From Streptomyces venezuelae (GTDB lineage Bacteria; Actinomycetota; Actinomycetes; Streptomycetales; Streptomycetaceae): a stretch of 64,000 bases of DNA. Positions 52,211 through 62,600 of this stretch are shown one piece after another; the first letter of the stretch is position 1; each line of letters opens with the position of its first letter. The notes beneath the pieces are model-generated. The model had not been told where the DNA came from and made no database searches. It saw nothing but the letters and a program-made list of their open reading frames with translations. Where the stretch lies: positions 1,426,001 through 1,490,000 of the forward strand of contig NZ_CP029190.1 of the NCBI RefSeq assembly GCF_008642295.1, given 5' to 3'. The translations under genes were made by a program, and so were the position numbers.

Positions 52211-53491
52211 GTGAGCTCCGCACCACCCCCCATACCTGTGACGGTCGTCGGCATCGGAGCGGACGGCTGGACCGGGCTCGGTACCGCCGCCCGGACCGCC
52301 CTGACCGGGGCCGATGTGCTGATCGGCGGCCCCCGGCAGCTGTGCCTGCTGCCGGCCCGCGCCTGCGAGGGCGAGCGGGTGGCCTGGCCCACCCCGCTGC
52401 GCCCGGCGGTGCCGCGGCTGCTGGAACGCTACGCCGGCCGCCGGATCGCGGTGCTCGCCAGCGGGGACCCCATGTTCTACGGGATCGGGCGCGCGCTCTG
52501 CGAGGAGCTCGGACCGGACCGTCTGGAGGTCCACCCGCACCCCTCCTCCGTCTCCCTGGCCTGCGCCCGGCTGGGCTGGCCGGTGGAGGACACCGAGGTG
52601 GTGACGGTGGTCGGCCGCCCGGTGGCCAGGGTCGCCGCCGCACTGCACGAGGGCAGGCGGGTGCTGGTGCTCGGCGCGGGCGCCGGATCGCCCGCCGAGA
52701 TCGCTGCTCTGCTCCGAGAGCGGGGCTTCGGCCCCACCCGGATGCGGGTACTGGAACAGCTCGGTGCCGAGCAGGAGCGGACGTACGAGGGCACGGCCGC
52801 GGACTGGGCCCACGCACCGGGCGACCCGCTCCATGTGATCGCCCTGGACTGCCGCCGCACCCCCGGCGCCCTGCGCCTGGGCGCCACCCCCGGACTCCCC
52901 GACGCCGCGTACGAGCACGACGGGCAGCTGACCAAGCGCCATGTCCGGGCCGCCACCCTGGCCGCGCTGGCCCCCGCCCCCGGCGAACTGCTGTGGGACG
53001 TGGGCGGCGGCTCCGGCTCCATCGGCATCGAATGGCTGCGCACCCACCCCTCCTGCCGGGCCGTCACGGTGGAACGCTCCCCCGAACGCGCCGAGCGCAT
53101 CCTCCGCAACGCCGCCGCCCTCGGCGTACCGGCGCCCGGTCTGCGCGTGGTCACCGGCGCGGCCCCGGAGGCCCTCGCCGGACTGCCCGCCCCCGACGCC
53201 GTGTTCATCGGCGGCGGGCTGACCGCGCCCGGACTGCTGGAGACGGTCTGGGCGGCGCTCCCGGCCGGCGGCCGGCTGGTGGTCAACACCGTGACCCTGG
53301 AGTCGGAGGCACTGCTCGGCCGCTGGTACCGGCGGTACGGCGGGGAGCTGGTGAAACTCGCCGTCTCGCACGCGGTGGCGGTCGGCGGGTTCACCGGCTG
53401 GCGTCAGGCGATGCCGGTCACCCAGTGGTCCGTGACCCGACCGGCCGAGGACGGAACCGAGGACGGAACCGCGAAGGGAATCAAGGACTGA
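52211..53491 (+). CDS. cobL: Precorrin-6Y C5,15-methyltransferase (decarboxylating), CobL (CbiE-CbiT fusion)
   Basis: A 426-residue bifunctional enzyme. The N-terminal CbiE-type tetrapyrrole methyltransferase domain (about 8-205) has VVGIGADGWTGLG, VLASGDPMFYGIGRAL and HPHPSSVSLACARLGWP. The C-terminal CbiT-type SAM domain (about 225-410) has KRHVRAATLAALAPAPGELL, WDVGGGSGSIGIEWLRTHP and PDAVFIGGGLTAPGL. It methylates C5 and C15 and removes the C12 acetate carboxyl on the aerobic corrin route. A GTG start is used. It heads the cobL-cobM-cobK run on the plus strand, with 1 nt before cobM. Confidence 0.95.
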   Translation: MSSAPPPIPVTVVGIGADGWTGLGTAARTALTGADVLIGGPRQLCLLPARACEGERVAWPTPLRPAVPRLLERYAGRRIAVLASGDPMFYGIGRALCEELGPDRLEVHPHPSSVSLACARLGWPVEDTEVVTVVGRPVARVAAALHEGRRVLVLGAGAGSPAEIAALLRERGFGPTRMRVLEQLGAEQERTYEGTAADWAHAPGDPLHVIALDCRRTPGALRLGATPGLPDAAYEHDGQLTKRHVRAATLAALAPAPGELLWDVGGGSGSIGIEWLRTHPSCRAVTVERSPERAERILRNAAALGVPAPGLRVVTGAAPEALAGLPAPDAVFIGGGLTAPGLLETVWAALPAGGRLVVNTVTLESEALLGRWYRRYGGELVKLAVSHAVAVGGFTGWRQAMPVTQWSVTRPAEDGTEDGTAKGIKD

Positions 53492-53492
53492 C

Positions 53493-54242
53493 ATGACCGT
53501 GTACTTCATCGGGGCGGGCCCCGGCGCCGCCGACCTGATCACGGTGCGCGGTGCGCGCCGGCTTGCCGCGAGCCCGGTGTGCCTGTACGCGGGCAGCCTG
53601 GTGCCGCGCGAACTGCTCGCCGAATGCCCGCCGGACGCCTGCCTGGTCGACACCTCCCAGCTCAACCTCGACCAGATCGTCGCCGAGCTGGTCGCCGCCC
53701 ACGAGGCGGGGCTGGACGTGGCCCGGCTGCACTCCGGCGACCCCTCGGTGTTCAGCGCGGTGGCCGAGCAGATGCGGCGGCTGGACGCGGCCGGAGTGCC
53801 GTACGAGGTGGTGCCCGGGGTACCGGCGTTCGCGGCGGCTGCCGCCGCGCTGAAGCGGGAGCTGACCGTCCCGACGGTCGGCCAGACCGTGATCCTCACC
53901 CGGATCGCCCAGCAGGCCACCCCGATGCCGGAGGGCGAGGACCTCGCCACCCTGGGCCGCAGCGGCGCGCTGCTGGTCCTGCACCTGGCCACCCGCTATG
54001 TCGACCGGGTGGTCGCCGAACTGCTCCCGCACTACGGTGCGGACTGCCCGGCGGCGGTGGTCGCGATGGCCTCCCGCCCGGACGAGCTGATCCTGCGCGG
54101 CACCCTGGAGGACATCGCCGGCCAGGTGAAGGCGGCGGGCCTGGTCCGCACCGCAGTGATCATCGTCGGCCGCACGCTGGGCGCGGAGCAGTTCCGCGAC
54201 AGCCACCTGTACTCGCCGGACCGCGACCGGCATGTCTGCTGA
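53493..54242 (+). CDS. cobM: Precorrin-4 C11-methyltransferase
   Basis: A 249-residue tetrapyrrole methylase. Family landmarks are VYFIGAGPGAADLITVRGAR, CLYAGSLVPRELLAECP, LHSGDPSVFSAVAEQMRRLD and VVPGVPAFAAAAAALKRELT, with a C-terminal MASRPDELILRGTLEDIA. It methylates C11 of precorrin-4 with SAM. The ATG at 53493 directly follows the cobL stop, and the 3' end overlaps cobK by 11 bp, so the three genes form one operon. Confidence 0.95.
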   Translation: MTVYFIGAGPGAADLITVRGARRLAASPVCLYAGSLVPRELLAECPPDACLVDTSQLNLDQIVAELVAAHEAGLDVARLHSGDPSVFSAVAEQMRRLDAAGVPYEVVPGVPAFAAAAAALKRELTVPTVGQTVILTRIAQQATPMPEGEDLATLGRSGALLVLHLATRYVDRVVAELLPHYGADCPAAVVAMASRPDELILRGTLEDIAGQVKAAGLVRTAVIIVGRTLGAEQFRDSHLYSPDRDRHVC

Positions 54243-55086
54243 TCCCGCTGCGCGGCACGTACAGGTCCCCGGCCTGCACACCGAGGCCGCTGGTACCGCC
54301 GGCTCCACCGCGGCCCCAGGCTCCGCTGCGCGGCACGTACTGATCCTCGGCGGGACCACCGAGGCCCGGCGGCTGGCCGAGGCCCTGGCCGGGGCCGGCG
54401 GGCCGGGGCGGGTCACCACCTCGCTGGCCGGCCGGGTCGCCAACCCGGTGCTGCCGCCCGGCGAGACCCGGATCGGCGGCTTCGGCGGGCCCGCGGGCCT
54501 CGCCGCATGGCTGTCCGGGCACGGGGTGACGCATCTGGTCGACGCCACGCACCCGTTCGCGGAGCGGATGAGCTTCCACGCCGCCGCGGCGGCAGCCGCC
54601 ACCGGCATCCCGCTGCTGGCCCTGCGCCGCCCGGCCTGGGCCCCGGTCGCCGGGGACCGCTGGCACCGCGTCCCCTCCCTGGCAGCCGCCGCCGAGGCCC
54701 TGCCCGGCCTCGGCACCCGGGTCTTCCTCAGCACCGGCCGGATGGGCCTGGCCGCCTTCGCGGGGCTGGACCGGCTGTGGTTCCTGGTGCGCTCGGTGGA
54801 CCCACCCGGGCCACCGGTGCCGGCCCGCACCGAAGTCCTCCTCGACCGGGGGCCGTTCACCCTGGACGGAGAGCGGGAGCTGCTGCGCCGGCACCGGATC
54901 GAGGTCCTGGTCACCAAGGACAGCGGCGGCTCGGCCACCGCCCCCAAACTCGCCGCCGCACGCGAGGCCGGCCTCCCGGTCCTGATCGTGGACCGGCCCG
55001 CGGTCCCGGCCGGGGTCCCGGTGGCGGAGTCGGTGCCGGCGGCGCTGACCTGGCTGTCAGAGGCGGGCCGTACCGTCATCCCGTGA
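54232..55086 (+). CDS. cobK: Precorrin-6A reductase with N-terminal insertion
   Basis: A 284-residue CobK/CbiJ reductase that reduces precorrin-6A with NADPH. HVLILGGTTEARRLAEALAG is the family N-terminus; THLVDATHPFAERMSFHAAA and VLVTKDSGGSATAPKLAAAR are typical. The only in-frame start is the ATG at 54232, which puts about 35 extra residues before the fold. Within them SADPAARHV and GSAARHVLIL share a repeated AARHV, encoded by a 17-bp direct repeat 78 bp apart. This looks like an in-frame insertion or duplication. The 3' end overlaps the next GTG (GTGA). Confidence 0.92.
   Translation: MSADPAARHVQVPGLHTEAAGTAGSTAAPGSAARHVLILGGTTEARRLAEALAGAGGPGRVTTSLAGRVANPVLPPGETRIGGFGGPAGLAAWLSGHGVTHLVDATHPFAERMSFHAAAAAAATGIPLLALRRPAWAPVAGDRWHRVPSLAAAAEALPGLGTRVFLSTGRMGLAAFAGLDRLWFLVRSVDPPGPPVPARTEVLLDRGPFTLDGERELLRRHRIEVLVTKDSGGSATAPKLAAAREAGLPVLIVDRPAVPAGVPVAESVPAALTWLSEAGRTVIP
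54246..54340 (+). repeat. 17-bp direct repeat flanking an in-frame insertion in cobK
   Basis: CGCTGCGCGGCACGTAC occurs at 54246-54262 and again at 54324-54340, a 78-bp (26-codon) period. Removing one copy with the intervening DNA restores a compact cobK N-terminus directly after the ATG. Confidence 0.75.
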
Positions 55087-55733
55087 CGACGACCCTGATG
55101 ACCGACGCCGGGCCGGTGGCCCCGGACGCCCCGGTGACCCGCACCGGCGGAATCCCGCTGGCCCCGGCGGGCACCGAGTGGCCGCACTGCGCGGAGTGCA
55201 CCGGCCCGATGCAGTTCCTGGCCCAGTTCTTCCTCGAGGACGGCCCGGGCGCGATCGCCGTGTTCATGTGCCAGAACCAGCCGGGGCTGTGCCAGGCGTG
55301 GGACCCGGTGGCGGGCGGCAACCGGGCCCTGCTGTTCCCCTCCGAGGGGCTGGTCCCCGTGCCGCTCCCCGGACCGGACGGGGAGGGCACGGACGCGGAC
55401 GCCGCGGACGGCTGGAGCGTGCTCGGACTCGGCGCCGTACGGGCCGTGGCCCGCGCTGCGGCGCCGGAGCCGGACTACTTCGACGCCTGCGCCGCATGGG
55501 CGGCGCGGACCGGCCGCGCCACCGCGGAGGTACTCGGGCAGCTCGGCGGGACGCCGTACTGGCTCCAGAACGACGAGACGCCCGACTGCCCCGGCTGCGC
55601 GCAGCCGATGGCGTTCACCGCCCAGCTGGACGAGGGCCCGGACCCGGTCACCGCCATGAACTTCGGCTCCGGCAGCGCCTACCTGCACGCCTGCGGTCCC
55701 TGCGGCCGGGCCGCCTTCGGCTGGCAGTGCTGA
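55083..55733 (+). CDS. DUF1963-like protein with cysteine pairs
   Basis: A 216-residue protein of the DUF1963/YwqG-like type, function unknown. Three Cys-x-x-Cys pairs suggest metal binding: HCAECTGPMQFLAQF, DCPGCAQPMAFTAQL and CGPCGRAAFGWQC. Between them are YWLQNDETPDCPG and FGSGSAYLHACG. The two halves repeat the pattern C-x-x-C-x-x-P-M-x-F-x-A-Q. Its GTG overlaps the cobK stop by 4 bp, so it is co-translated, but a role in cobalamin synthesis is not established. Confidence 0.78.
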   Translation: MTTTLMTDAGPVAPDAPVTRTGGIPLAPAGTEWPHCAECTGPMQFLAQFFLEDGPGAIAVFMCQNQPGLCQAWDPVAGGNRALLFPSEGLVPVPLPGPDGEGTDADAADGWSVLGLGAVRAVARAAAPEPDYFDACAAWAARTGRATAEVLGQLGGTPYWLQNDETPDCPGCAQPMAFTAQLDEGPDPVTAMNFGSGSAYLHACGPCGRAAFGWQC

Positions 55734-55763
55734 GGCGGCGGCCCGGTCGGTTCGGAACTCCCG

Positions 55764-57269
55764 TCAGGACTCCGGGTAGCGGCGCGGGGTCCAGGCGATC
55801 CGGGTGCCGTCGCCGCGCTCGGTGACCCGGGTCTGGGAGGACCCGATCAGCAGGATCGTCCGCATGTCCACCTCGGACGGTTCCAGCGTGCCCAGGGTCA
55901 GCACCCGGACCCGCTGCTCCGGCCCGCCGACATCGCGGGCCACCACCACCGGGGTGTCCGCCCCGCGCAGTTCCAGCAGCAGATCCCGGGCCTGCGCGAC
56001 CTGCCAGGTGCGGCTGCGGGAGCCCGGGTTGTACAGGGCGAGCACCAGGTCGGCCGCGGAGGCGGCGCGCAGCCGCTCCGCGATGACCTCCCAGGGCTTG
56101 AGCCGGTCCGACAGGGAGATCGTCGCGTAGTCGTGGCCCAGCGGCGCGCCGGCCGCCGCGGCGGCGGCATTGGCGGCGGTCACCCCGGGCAGCACCCGCA
56201 CGGGCACGTCCTTGTACGCGTCCTGCGCGGCCACCTCCAGCACGGCCGTCGCCATGGCGAACACGCCCGGGTCGCCGCCCGAGACCACCGCGACCCGCTT
56301 GCCGCGCCGCGCCAGGTCCAGGGCGAACTCGGCGCGCTCCGACTCGACCTTGTTGTCGGAGCCGTGCCGGATCTGGCCGGGCCGGACCGGCACCCGGTCC
56401 AGGTAGGTGGTGTAGCCGATCAGGACGTCCGCGTCGGCCAGGGCCCGCTTGGTCTCCGGGGTGAGCCAGAGCGGGCCGGCCGGGCCGGTGCCGGCCACCA
56501 CGACCTCGCCGCCGGCCGGTCCGGGCCGGCCGCCGGGGTTGCCGACCCGGCTCGGTACCACCGCCACCGCGAAGTACGGCACCGACTCGGGGTCGGTGTC
56601 CGCCAGCAGCCCGGTCCGCTCGCCCGCCATCGTCGCGCGTTCCGCGTAGCGCGCCTCGGCCAGCCGGCCGGAGTCCGCCATGGCCTGCCGGACGGCCGGG
56701 AAGGTACGGCCGAGCTTCATCACCACGGCGGAGTCGGTGGCCGCGAGGCGGGCGGTGAGCTCCTCCTGCGGGAGGGTGCCGGGGAGGATGGTGAGGACTT
56801 CCTCGCCCTCCACCAGCGGGGTCTGCAGCCGGGCCGCGGCGGCGCTCACCGAGGTCACGCCGGGGATGACCTCGGTCGGGTAGCGGTCGGCGAGCCGCTT
56901 GTGCATGTGCATGTAGGAGCCGTAGAAGAGCGGGTCGCCCTCGGCGAGGACGGCGACCGTGCGTCCGGCGTCCAGGTGGGCGGCGAGCCGGGCGGCGGAG
57001 GCTTCGTAGAACTCCTCCATCGCTCCCTGGTAGCCGCCGGGGTGGTCGGTGGTCTCGGTGGTGACCGGGTAGACCAGCGGCTCCTCGATGTGGTCGGCGC
57101 GCAGGTGTTCCTGCGCGATGGACCGCGCGATGGAGCGTCCGTGGCGGGCGCTGTGGTAGGCGACGACGTCCGCCCCGGCGATCACCTGGACGGCGCGCAG
57201 CGTCATCAGGGACGGGTCGCCGGGCCCGAGCCCGACCCCGTAGAGACGTCCCTTGGCCGTGGTGCTCAT
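55764..57269 (-). CDS. cobIJ: CobI-CobJ fusion: precorrin-2 C20- and precorrin-3B C17-methyltransferase
   Basis: A 501-residue fusion of two tetrapyrrole methylases. The N-terminal CobI half (about 7-240) has [40 protein letters not shown] and [20 protein letters not shown]. The C-terminal CobJ half (about 258-495) has [40 protein letters not shown] and [20 protein letters not shown]. It methylates C20 of precorrin-2, then C17 with ring contraction. The ATG at 57269 overlaps the cobH stop (ATGA), and cobG-cobH-cobIJ form an operon on the minus strand. This fusion is common in actinomycetes. Confidence 0.95.
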   Translation of the reverse strand: MSTTAKGRLYGVGLGPGDPSLMTLRAVQVIAGADVVAYHSARHGRSIARSIAQEHLRADHIEEPLVYPVTTETTDHPGGYQGAMEEFYEASAARLAAHLDAGRTVAVLAEGDPLFYGSYMHMHKRLADRYPTEVIPGVTSVSAAAARLQTPLVEGEEVLTILPGTLPQEELTARLAATDSAVVMKLGRTFPAVRQAMADSGRLAEARYAERATMAGERTGLLADTDPESVPYFAVAVVPSRVGNPGGRPGPAGGEVVVAGTGPAGPLWLTPETKRALADADVLIGYTTYLDRVPVRPGQIRHGSDNKVESERAEFALDLARRGKRVAVVSGGDPGVFAMATAVLEVAAQDAYKDVPVRVLPGVTAANAAAAAAGAPLGHDYATISLSDRLKPWEVIAERLRAASAADLVLALYNPGSRSRTWQVAQARDLLLELRGADTPVVVARDVGGPEQRVRVLTLGTLEPSEVDMRTILLIGSSQTRVTERGDGTRIAWTPRRYPES

Positions 57270-57913
57270 TCTTCCTCGCTCGCTATCGCGTTGACGGCGG
57301 CGGCTGCCATGGCGCTGCCGCCGCGCCGGCCGCGGACGATCAGGTGGTCCAGGGCGGCGGGGTGTCCGGCGAGCGCGTCCTTGGACTCGGCGGCGCCGAT
57401 GAAGCCGACGGGAACGCCGATGACGGCGGCCGGGCGCGGGGCGCCCTCTTCTATCATCTCCAGCAGCCGGAACAGGGCGGTGGGCGCATTGCCGACGGCG
57501 ACCACGGAGCCCTCCAACAGACCACGGTCCCGCCAGAGTTCGAGTGCGGCGGCGCTGCGGGTGGTGCCCATCTTCGCCGCGAGGTCCGGCACGGCCGGGT
57601 CGGAGAGCGTGCACAGCACGTCGTTGTCGGCGGGCAGCCGCTTGCGGGTGACCCCGCTGGCGACCATCTGTACGTCGCACAGGATGGGCGCACCGGCGTG
57701 CAGGGCGGCGCGGGCGCGCAGCACGACCTCGTCCGTGTAGCCCAGGTCCCGGGTCAGGTCGGTCATCCCGCAGGCGTGGATCATGCGGACGGCGACCTGG
57801 GCGACCGAGGCGGGCAGCGCGGAGAGGTCCGCCTCGGCGCGGATCGTGGCAAAGGACTGGCGGTAGATCGCGGCGCCGTCCTTCTCGTACTCGAACACGG
57901 GGTACTCGCTCAT
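57266..57913 (-). CDS. cobH: Precorrin-8X methylmutase
   Basis: A 215-residue CobH that moves the C11 methyl to C12, forming hydrogenobyrinate. [17 protein letters not shown] carries the catalytic His region; [19 protein letters not shown] and [20 protein letters not shown] are diagnostic. The ATG at 57913 lies 4 bp after the cobG stop, and the stop overlaps the cobIJ start by 4 bp. Confidence 0.95.
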   Translation of the reverse strand: MSEYPVFEYEKDGAAIYRQSFATIRAEADLSALPASVAQVAVRMIHACGMTDLTRDLGYTDEVVLRARAALHAGAPILCDVQMVASGVTRKRLPADNDVLCTLSDPAVPDLAAKMGTTRSAAALELWRDRGLLEGSVVAVGNAPTALFRLLEMIEEGAPRPAAVIGVPVGFIGAAESKDALAGHPAALDHLIVRGRRGGSAMAAAAVNAIASEEE

Positions 57914-57917
57914 TTCT

Positions 57918-59267
57918 TCACTGTGTGGGGTGGTCGGCGTCGGGCTCGGCGGTGGTGCCGCGGGCGGCCCGCAGGGCGGTTGCCAGGTCGGGGCCGGCCG
58001 GCAGCGGGCGGCCGTGGGCGGAGAGTTCGTAGCCGTCGCGGGTGGCGAGCACGTCCACCCAGGCGGTACCGCGCGGATGTCCGCACCGGCGCTCACAGCC
58101 GGACCAGTGCACGGGCAACAGCCCCCCCGGCCCGCCGGCCGCCGCAGCGGCCCCCGCATTCGTCGGTGCTCCGGCCGCCACCGCGGCCTTCGCGTCGGCC
58201 TGTACGTCCGCCAGTGCCTTGGCGCAACCCGGCCGCCCCGTACAGGAGGTGACGTTCTCCCAGGGGCTGTCGGGGGACACGATCAGGCCGGCCGCCGCCA
58301 GCCGGGCCGGGCCGTTGACCGGGCGCCGGACGGGGGCGCCCGGAAGGACCACGGTGCGCCAGGGGGTGATCCGCATGCCCTGCCCGCGGTCGGCGATCTG
58401 CACCAGCACCCGCCACTGCGCGGTGGTCAGCCGGCCGAGCGGCGGCAGCACGCAGAGCGTCGCGCGCTGCCCGGCGCCCGTCCCCCGCGGCATCGGCGGG
58501 GCCGCGTACGGCCAGTCCACCTCGGCCACCCGCTCCGCGGCGATCCCCGCGGCGCCCAGCCGCTCGGCGAACCGGCCCTCGTCCAGCGCGTGTTCGGCGG
58601 GCAGCTCGCGCACCCGCCAGGCCCGGGTGCCGGCCGCGTCCGCGGCGTCCAGGAAGTACTCGGCCGCGAGCAGCGCCGCCCGCGCAGCGTCCTGCGCGGC
58701 CACCGACACGGCTCCGGCGGCCGGCCCGAGGCGGACCAGGGCCCGCTGCCGCGGCTGCCCGAGCACGGTCACGTCCGGCTCCAGCGCCGCCACGTCCCCG
58801 CGCCCGTCGTCCACGGCGAACAGGAAGCGGCCCGACAGGGCGGTCACGCGCGCGTTGGCGCACAGCAGCCGGTCCAGCTCCCGGACCCAGGGCAGTACGT
58901 CGGGCCGCCCCGGGCTGCCGTCGCCCGACAACGGCGTGGCCACGATGTTGCGCACCCGTTCATGGCCGGGCGCGGGCAGCAGGCCGGCCGCGTCCAGCAG
59001 CCCGGCCAGTCCGGCCCCGCAGCCCTCGTCCAGCCCGCGCAGCTGCACATTGCCGCGCGAGGTGAGTTCCAGGTGCCCGTCGCCGAACCGGTCGGCGGCC
59101 AGCCCCAGCAGGGAGGCCTGGTGGGCGGTCAGCAGCCCGCCGGGGATGCGGATGCGGGCCAGGTGTCCGTCGTCCGCCGCATGCAGCCGCAACGCGCCCG
59201 GGCAGGCGTCACCGCGGTCCCGTATGACGGGATTGTCCGGTGACGCTGCGGAGCGGTGCGGTGGCAT
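57918..59267 (-). CDS. cobG: Precorrin-3B synthase (CobG)
   Basis: About 449 residues of the sulphite/nitrite-reductase-like monooxygenase CobG, which converts precorrin-3A to 3B with O2 and so marks the aerobic route. [20 protein letters not shown] and [16 protein letters not shown] are ferredoxin-like repeat signatures. The four cluster cysteines are in [15 protein letters not shown] and [14 protein letters not shown]. An ATG 12 nt upstream (59279) is equally possible; neither has a clear ribosome-binding site. It heads the cobG-cobH-cobIJ operon and diverges from cobN. Confidence 0.92.
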   Translation of the reverse strand: MPPHRSAASPDNPVIRDRGDACPGALRLHAADDGHLARIRIPGGLLTAHQASLLGLAADRFGDGHLELTSRGNVQLRGLDEGCGAGLAGLLDAAGLLPAPGHERVRNIVATPLSGDGSPGRPDVLPWVRELDRLLCANARVTALSGRFLFAVDDGRGDVAALEPDVTVLGQPRQRALVRLGPAAGAVSVAAQDAARAALLAAEYFLDAADAAGTRAWRVRELPAEHALDEGRFAERLGAAGIAAERVAEVDWPYAAPPMPRGTGAGQRATLCVLPPLGRLTTAQWRVLVQIADRGQGMRITPWRTVVLPGAPVRRPVNGPARLAAAGLIVSPDSPWENVTSCTGRPGCAKALADVQADAKAAVAAGAPTNAGAAAAAGGPGGLLPVHWSGCERRCGHPRGTAWVDVLATRDGYELSAHGRPLPAGPDLATALRAARGTTAEPDADHPTQ

Positions 59268-59434
59268 GGCGGCGAGCATACCCACGATTGCCGGGCCCGG
59301 GCCTGTGGCCGTCACCACCCTCCGGCGCGCCCCGGCCCCGGCAGCACACACCGCCCCGCACCCCGGCGCACACCGCGGTCGCCGTGCGCCCGGCCACCCG
59401 TAAGCCCCCCTCCCGTCCGGGCCCGACCCGCCCT

Positions 59435-59440
59435 TAGGAT
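59435..59440 (+). promoter_or_regulatory. -10 element TAGGAT for the cobN riboswitch transcript
   Basis: TAGGAT lies immediately ahead of the riboswitch, placing transcription start near 59447. No convincing -35 is visible. The 160 bp between cobG and this point hold no gene that I can support. Confidence 0.5.
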
Positions 59441-59446
59441 GCAGGT

Positions 59447-59592
59447 CGGCGGGCCGACTGGTCCGTCTTCGCCGAGGACGGCGACATGGGAGGAAGCCCG
59501 GTGAGATTCCGGCGCGGTCCCGCCACTGTGAGTCCGGTGGCAGCCGGTGACGGCTGCTTCCGGGTGAGTCAGGAACTCCCGCCGTCCGCACT
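59447..59592 (+). ncRNA. Cobalamin riboswitch upstream of cobN
   Basis: The B12-element core is plain: GGAAGCCCGGTGAGATTCC (59492-59510), GGCGCGGTCCCGCCACTGTG (59511-59530) and the box-like GTGAGTCAGGAACTC near 59564-59578. These match the conserved cobalamin-riboswitch core. A small CGGGG/CCCCG hairpin (about 59597-59613) ends where the cobN ribosome-binding site GAGGAAGG (59613-59620) starts. This suggests translational or transcriptional shut-off by adenosylcobalamin. The 5' boundary is approximate. Confidence 0.92.
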
Positions 59593-59631
59593 GCCCGGGG
59601 CGCGGAAACCCCGAGGAAGGCATGCCGCCGC

Positions 59632-62600
59632 ATGATCCTGCTGTTGTCGACCTCCGACACCGATCTGCTCAGCGCTCGCGCCGCCGCGGACGGACCTGTT
59701 CCGTACCGGTTCGCGAACCCTTCCCGGCTCCCCCTGGACGATCTGCCGCAGCTGCTGGACGGCGTACAGCTGGTCGTCGTACGCCTGCTCGGCGGCCTGC
59801 GGGCCTGGCAGGACGGGCTGGACCTGCTGCTGGCGGCCGGCCAGACCCGGCCGGTGGTCGTACTGACCGGCGAACAGGCCCCGGACGCCCAGCTGATGGA
59901 GGCCTCCACCGTCCCGATCGGCATCGCCGCCGAGGCCCACGCCTACCTCGCGCACGGCGGGCCGGCCAACCTGGAGCAGCTGGCCCGGTTCCTGTCCGAC
60001 ACCGTGCTGCTGACCGGCCACGGTTTCGAGCCGCCCGCCCCCGCGCCGACCTGGGGACAGCTGGAGCGCAACGCGGTCCGCCCGTACGGGCCGCGGATCG
60101 CGGTGCTCTACTACCGCGCCCACCAGATGAGCGGCAACACCGCCTTCGTGCACGCCCTGTGCGATGCCATCGTGGAGGCCGGCGGCACCCCCGCCCCACT
60201 GTTCGTGTCCTCGCTGCGCAGCCCCGAGCCGGAGCTGCTGCGCGAACTGGAGGGCGCCGACGCGATCGTGACCACCGTCCTCGCGGCCGGCGGCACCCGG
60301 CCGGCCGAGGCCTCGGCTGGCGGGGACGACGAGTCCTGGGACGCGGGCGCGCTCGCCGCACTCGACGTCCCGATCCTCCAGGCCCTGTGCCTGACCTCCT
60401 CGCGCAGCACCTGGGAGGAGAACGACGAGGGGCTGTCCCCGCTGGACGCCGCCAGCCAGGTCGCCGTGCCCGAGTTCGACGGCCGCCTGATCACCGTGCC
60501 GTTCTCCTTCAAGGAGATCGACGCCGACGGCCTGCCCGCGTACGTCGCCGACCCCGAGCGGGCCGCCCGGGTCGCCGGTATCGCCGTCCGGCACGCGAAG
60601 CTCCGCCACACCCCGAACGCCGAGAAGAAGATCGCCCTGGTGCTGTCGGCGTACCCGACGAAGCACTCCCGGATCGGCAACGCGGTCGGCCTGGACACCC
60701 CGGCCTCGGCCGTGGCCCTGCTGCGCCGGCTCATCGAGGAGGGCTACGACTTCGGGCCGGCGGAGGAGATCCCCGGCCTGGTCTCGGGTGACGGCGACGA
60801 GCTGATCCGCGCCCTGATCGAGGCCGGCGGCCACGACCAGGACTGGCTCACCGAGGAGCAGCTGGCCCGCAACCCGGTCCGCATCCCGGCCGCCGACTAC
60901 CGGCGCTGGTACGGGCAGCTGCCCGCGGAGCTGCGCGAGGAGGTCGAGCAGCACTGGGGCCCGGCACCCGGCGAGATGTTCCTGGACCGCACGCACAACC
61001 CGGAGGGCGACATCGTCCTCGCGGCGCTGCGCCGCGGAAACCTGCTGATCCTCATCCAGCCGCCGCGCGGCTTCGGCGAGAACCCGATCGCGATCTACCA
61101 CGACCCGGACCTGCCGCCCTCGCACCACTACCTGGCCGCCTACCGCTGGATCCAGGCGGCTGCCGCCGACGGCGGCTTCGGCGCCGACGCGATGATCCAC
61201 CTGGGCAAGCACGGCAACCTGGAGTGGCTGCCCGGCAAGAACGCCGGACTGTCCGCGTCCTGCGCGCCCGACGCCGCCCTCGGCGATCTCCCGCTCGTCT
61301 ACCCGTTCCTGGTCAACGACCCGGGCGAGGGCACCCAGGCCAAGCGCCGGGTGCACGCCACCCTGGTCGACCACCTGGTGCCGCCGATGGCCCGCGCCGA
61401 CTCCTACGGGGACATCGCGCGGCTGGAGCAGCACCTGGACGAATACGCGCAGATCTCCTCCATGGACCCGGCGAAGCTCCCGGCGATCCGCGCCCAGATC
61501 TGGACGCTGATCCAGGCCGCTAAGCTGCACCACGACCTCGGTCTCGAGGAGCGCCCGGACGACGAGGGCTTCGACGACTTCCTGCTGCACGTCGACGGCT
61601 GGCTGTGCGAGGTCAAGGACGCCCAGATCCGCGACGGCCTGCACGTGCTGGGCGGCGCCCCGGCCGGCCCGGAGCGGGTCAACCTGGTCCTGGCGATCCT
61701 GCGGGCCCGTCAGATCTGGGGCGGTACGACGGCCCTGCCGGGTCTGCGCGAGGCCCTCGGCCTGGACGAGTCCGCGGCCACCCGCACCTCGGCCGACCAG
61801 GCGGAGGAGCAGGCCCGGGCCCTGGTCCAGGCGATGGAGGACGCGGACTGGAACCCGGCCGCGGTGGCGGCGGTCGCGGCGGGGCACCCCGGTGCCGTGG
61901 CCGACGTCCTGCACTTCGCAGCCCGCGAGGTGGTGCCGCGGCTGGCGGCCACCACCGACGAACTGGCCCACGCGGTGCACGCCCTGAACGGCGGTTTCGT
62001 ACCGGCCGGCCCGTCCGGCTCCCCGCTGCGCGGCCTGGTCAACGTGCTGCCGACCGGCCGGAACTTCTACTCCGTCGACCCCAAGGCGGTGCCCTCGCGG
62101 CTCGCCTGGGAGACCGGGCAGGCCCTCGCCGAGTCCCTCCTCACCCGCTACCGCACCGACAACGGCGACTGGCCGGCCTCCGTCGGCCTCTCCCTCTGGG
62201 GTACGAGCGCGATGCGCACGGCGGGCGACGACGTCGCCGAGGCCCTCGCGCTGCTCGGCATCCGCCCGGTGTGGGACGAGGCCTCCCGCCGGGTCACCGG
62301 CCTGGAGCCGATCCCGCTAGAGGAGCTGGGCCGTCCGCGCATCGACGTCACCCTGCGCATCTCGGGCTTCTTCCGGGACGCCTTCCCGCACGTCATCGGC
62401 CTGCTGGACGACGCGGTACGGCTGGCCGCCGGGCTGGACGAGCCGGCCGGGGACAACTTCGTCCGGGCCCACGCGCAGGCGGACCTGGCCGAGCACGGGG
62501 ACGAGCGCCGGGCCACCACCCGAATCTTCGGCTCCCGCCCCGGCACCTACGGCGCGGGAATCCTCCAGCTGATCGACAGCCGGGACTGGCGCACCGACGC

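Noticed and set aside
59622..60791. 389-codon frame from the ATG at 59622
   Set aside because: Out-of-frame shadow of cobN; kept only as a possible decoy start.
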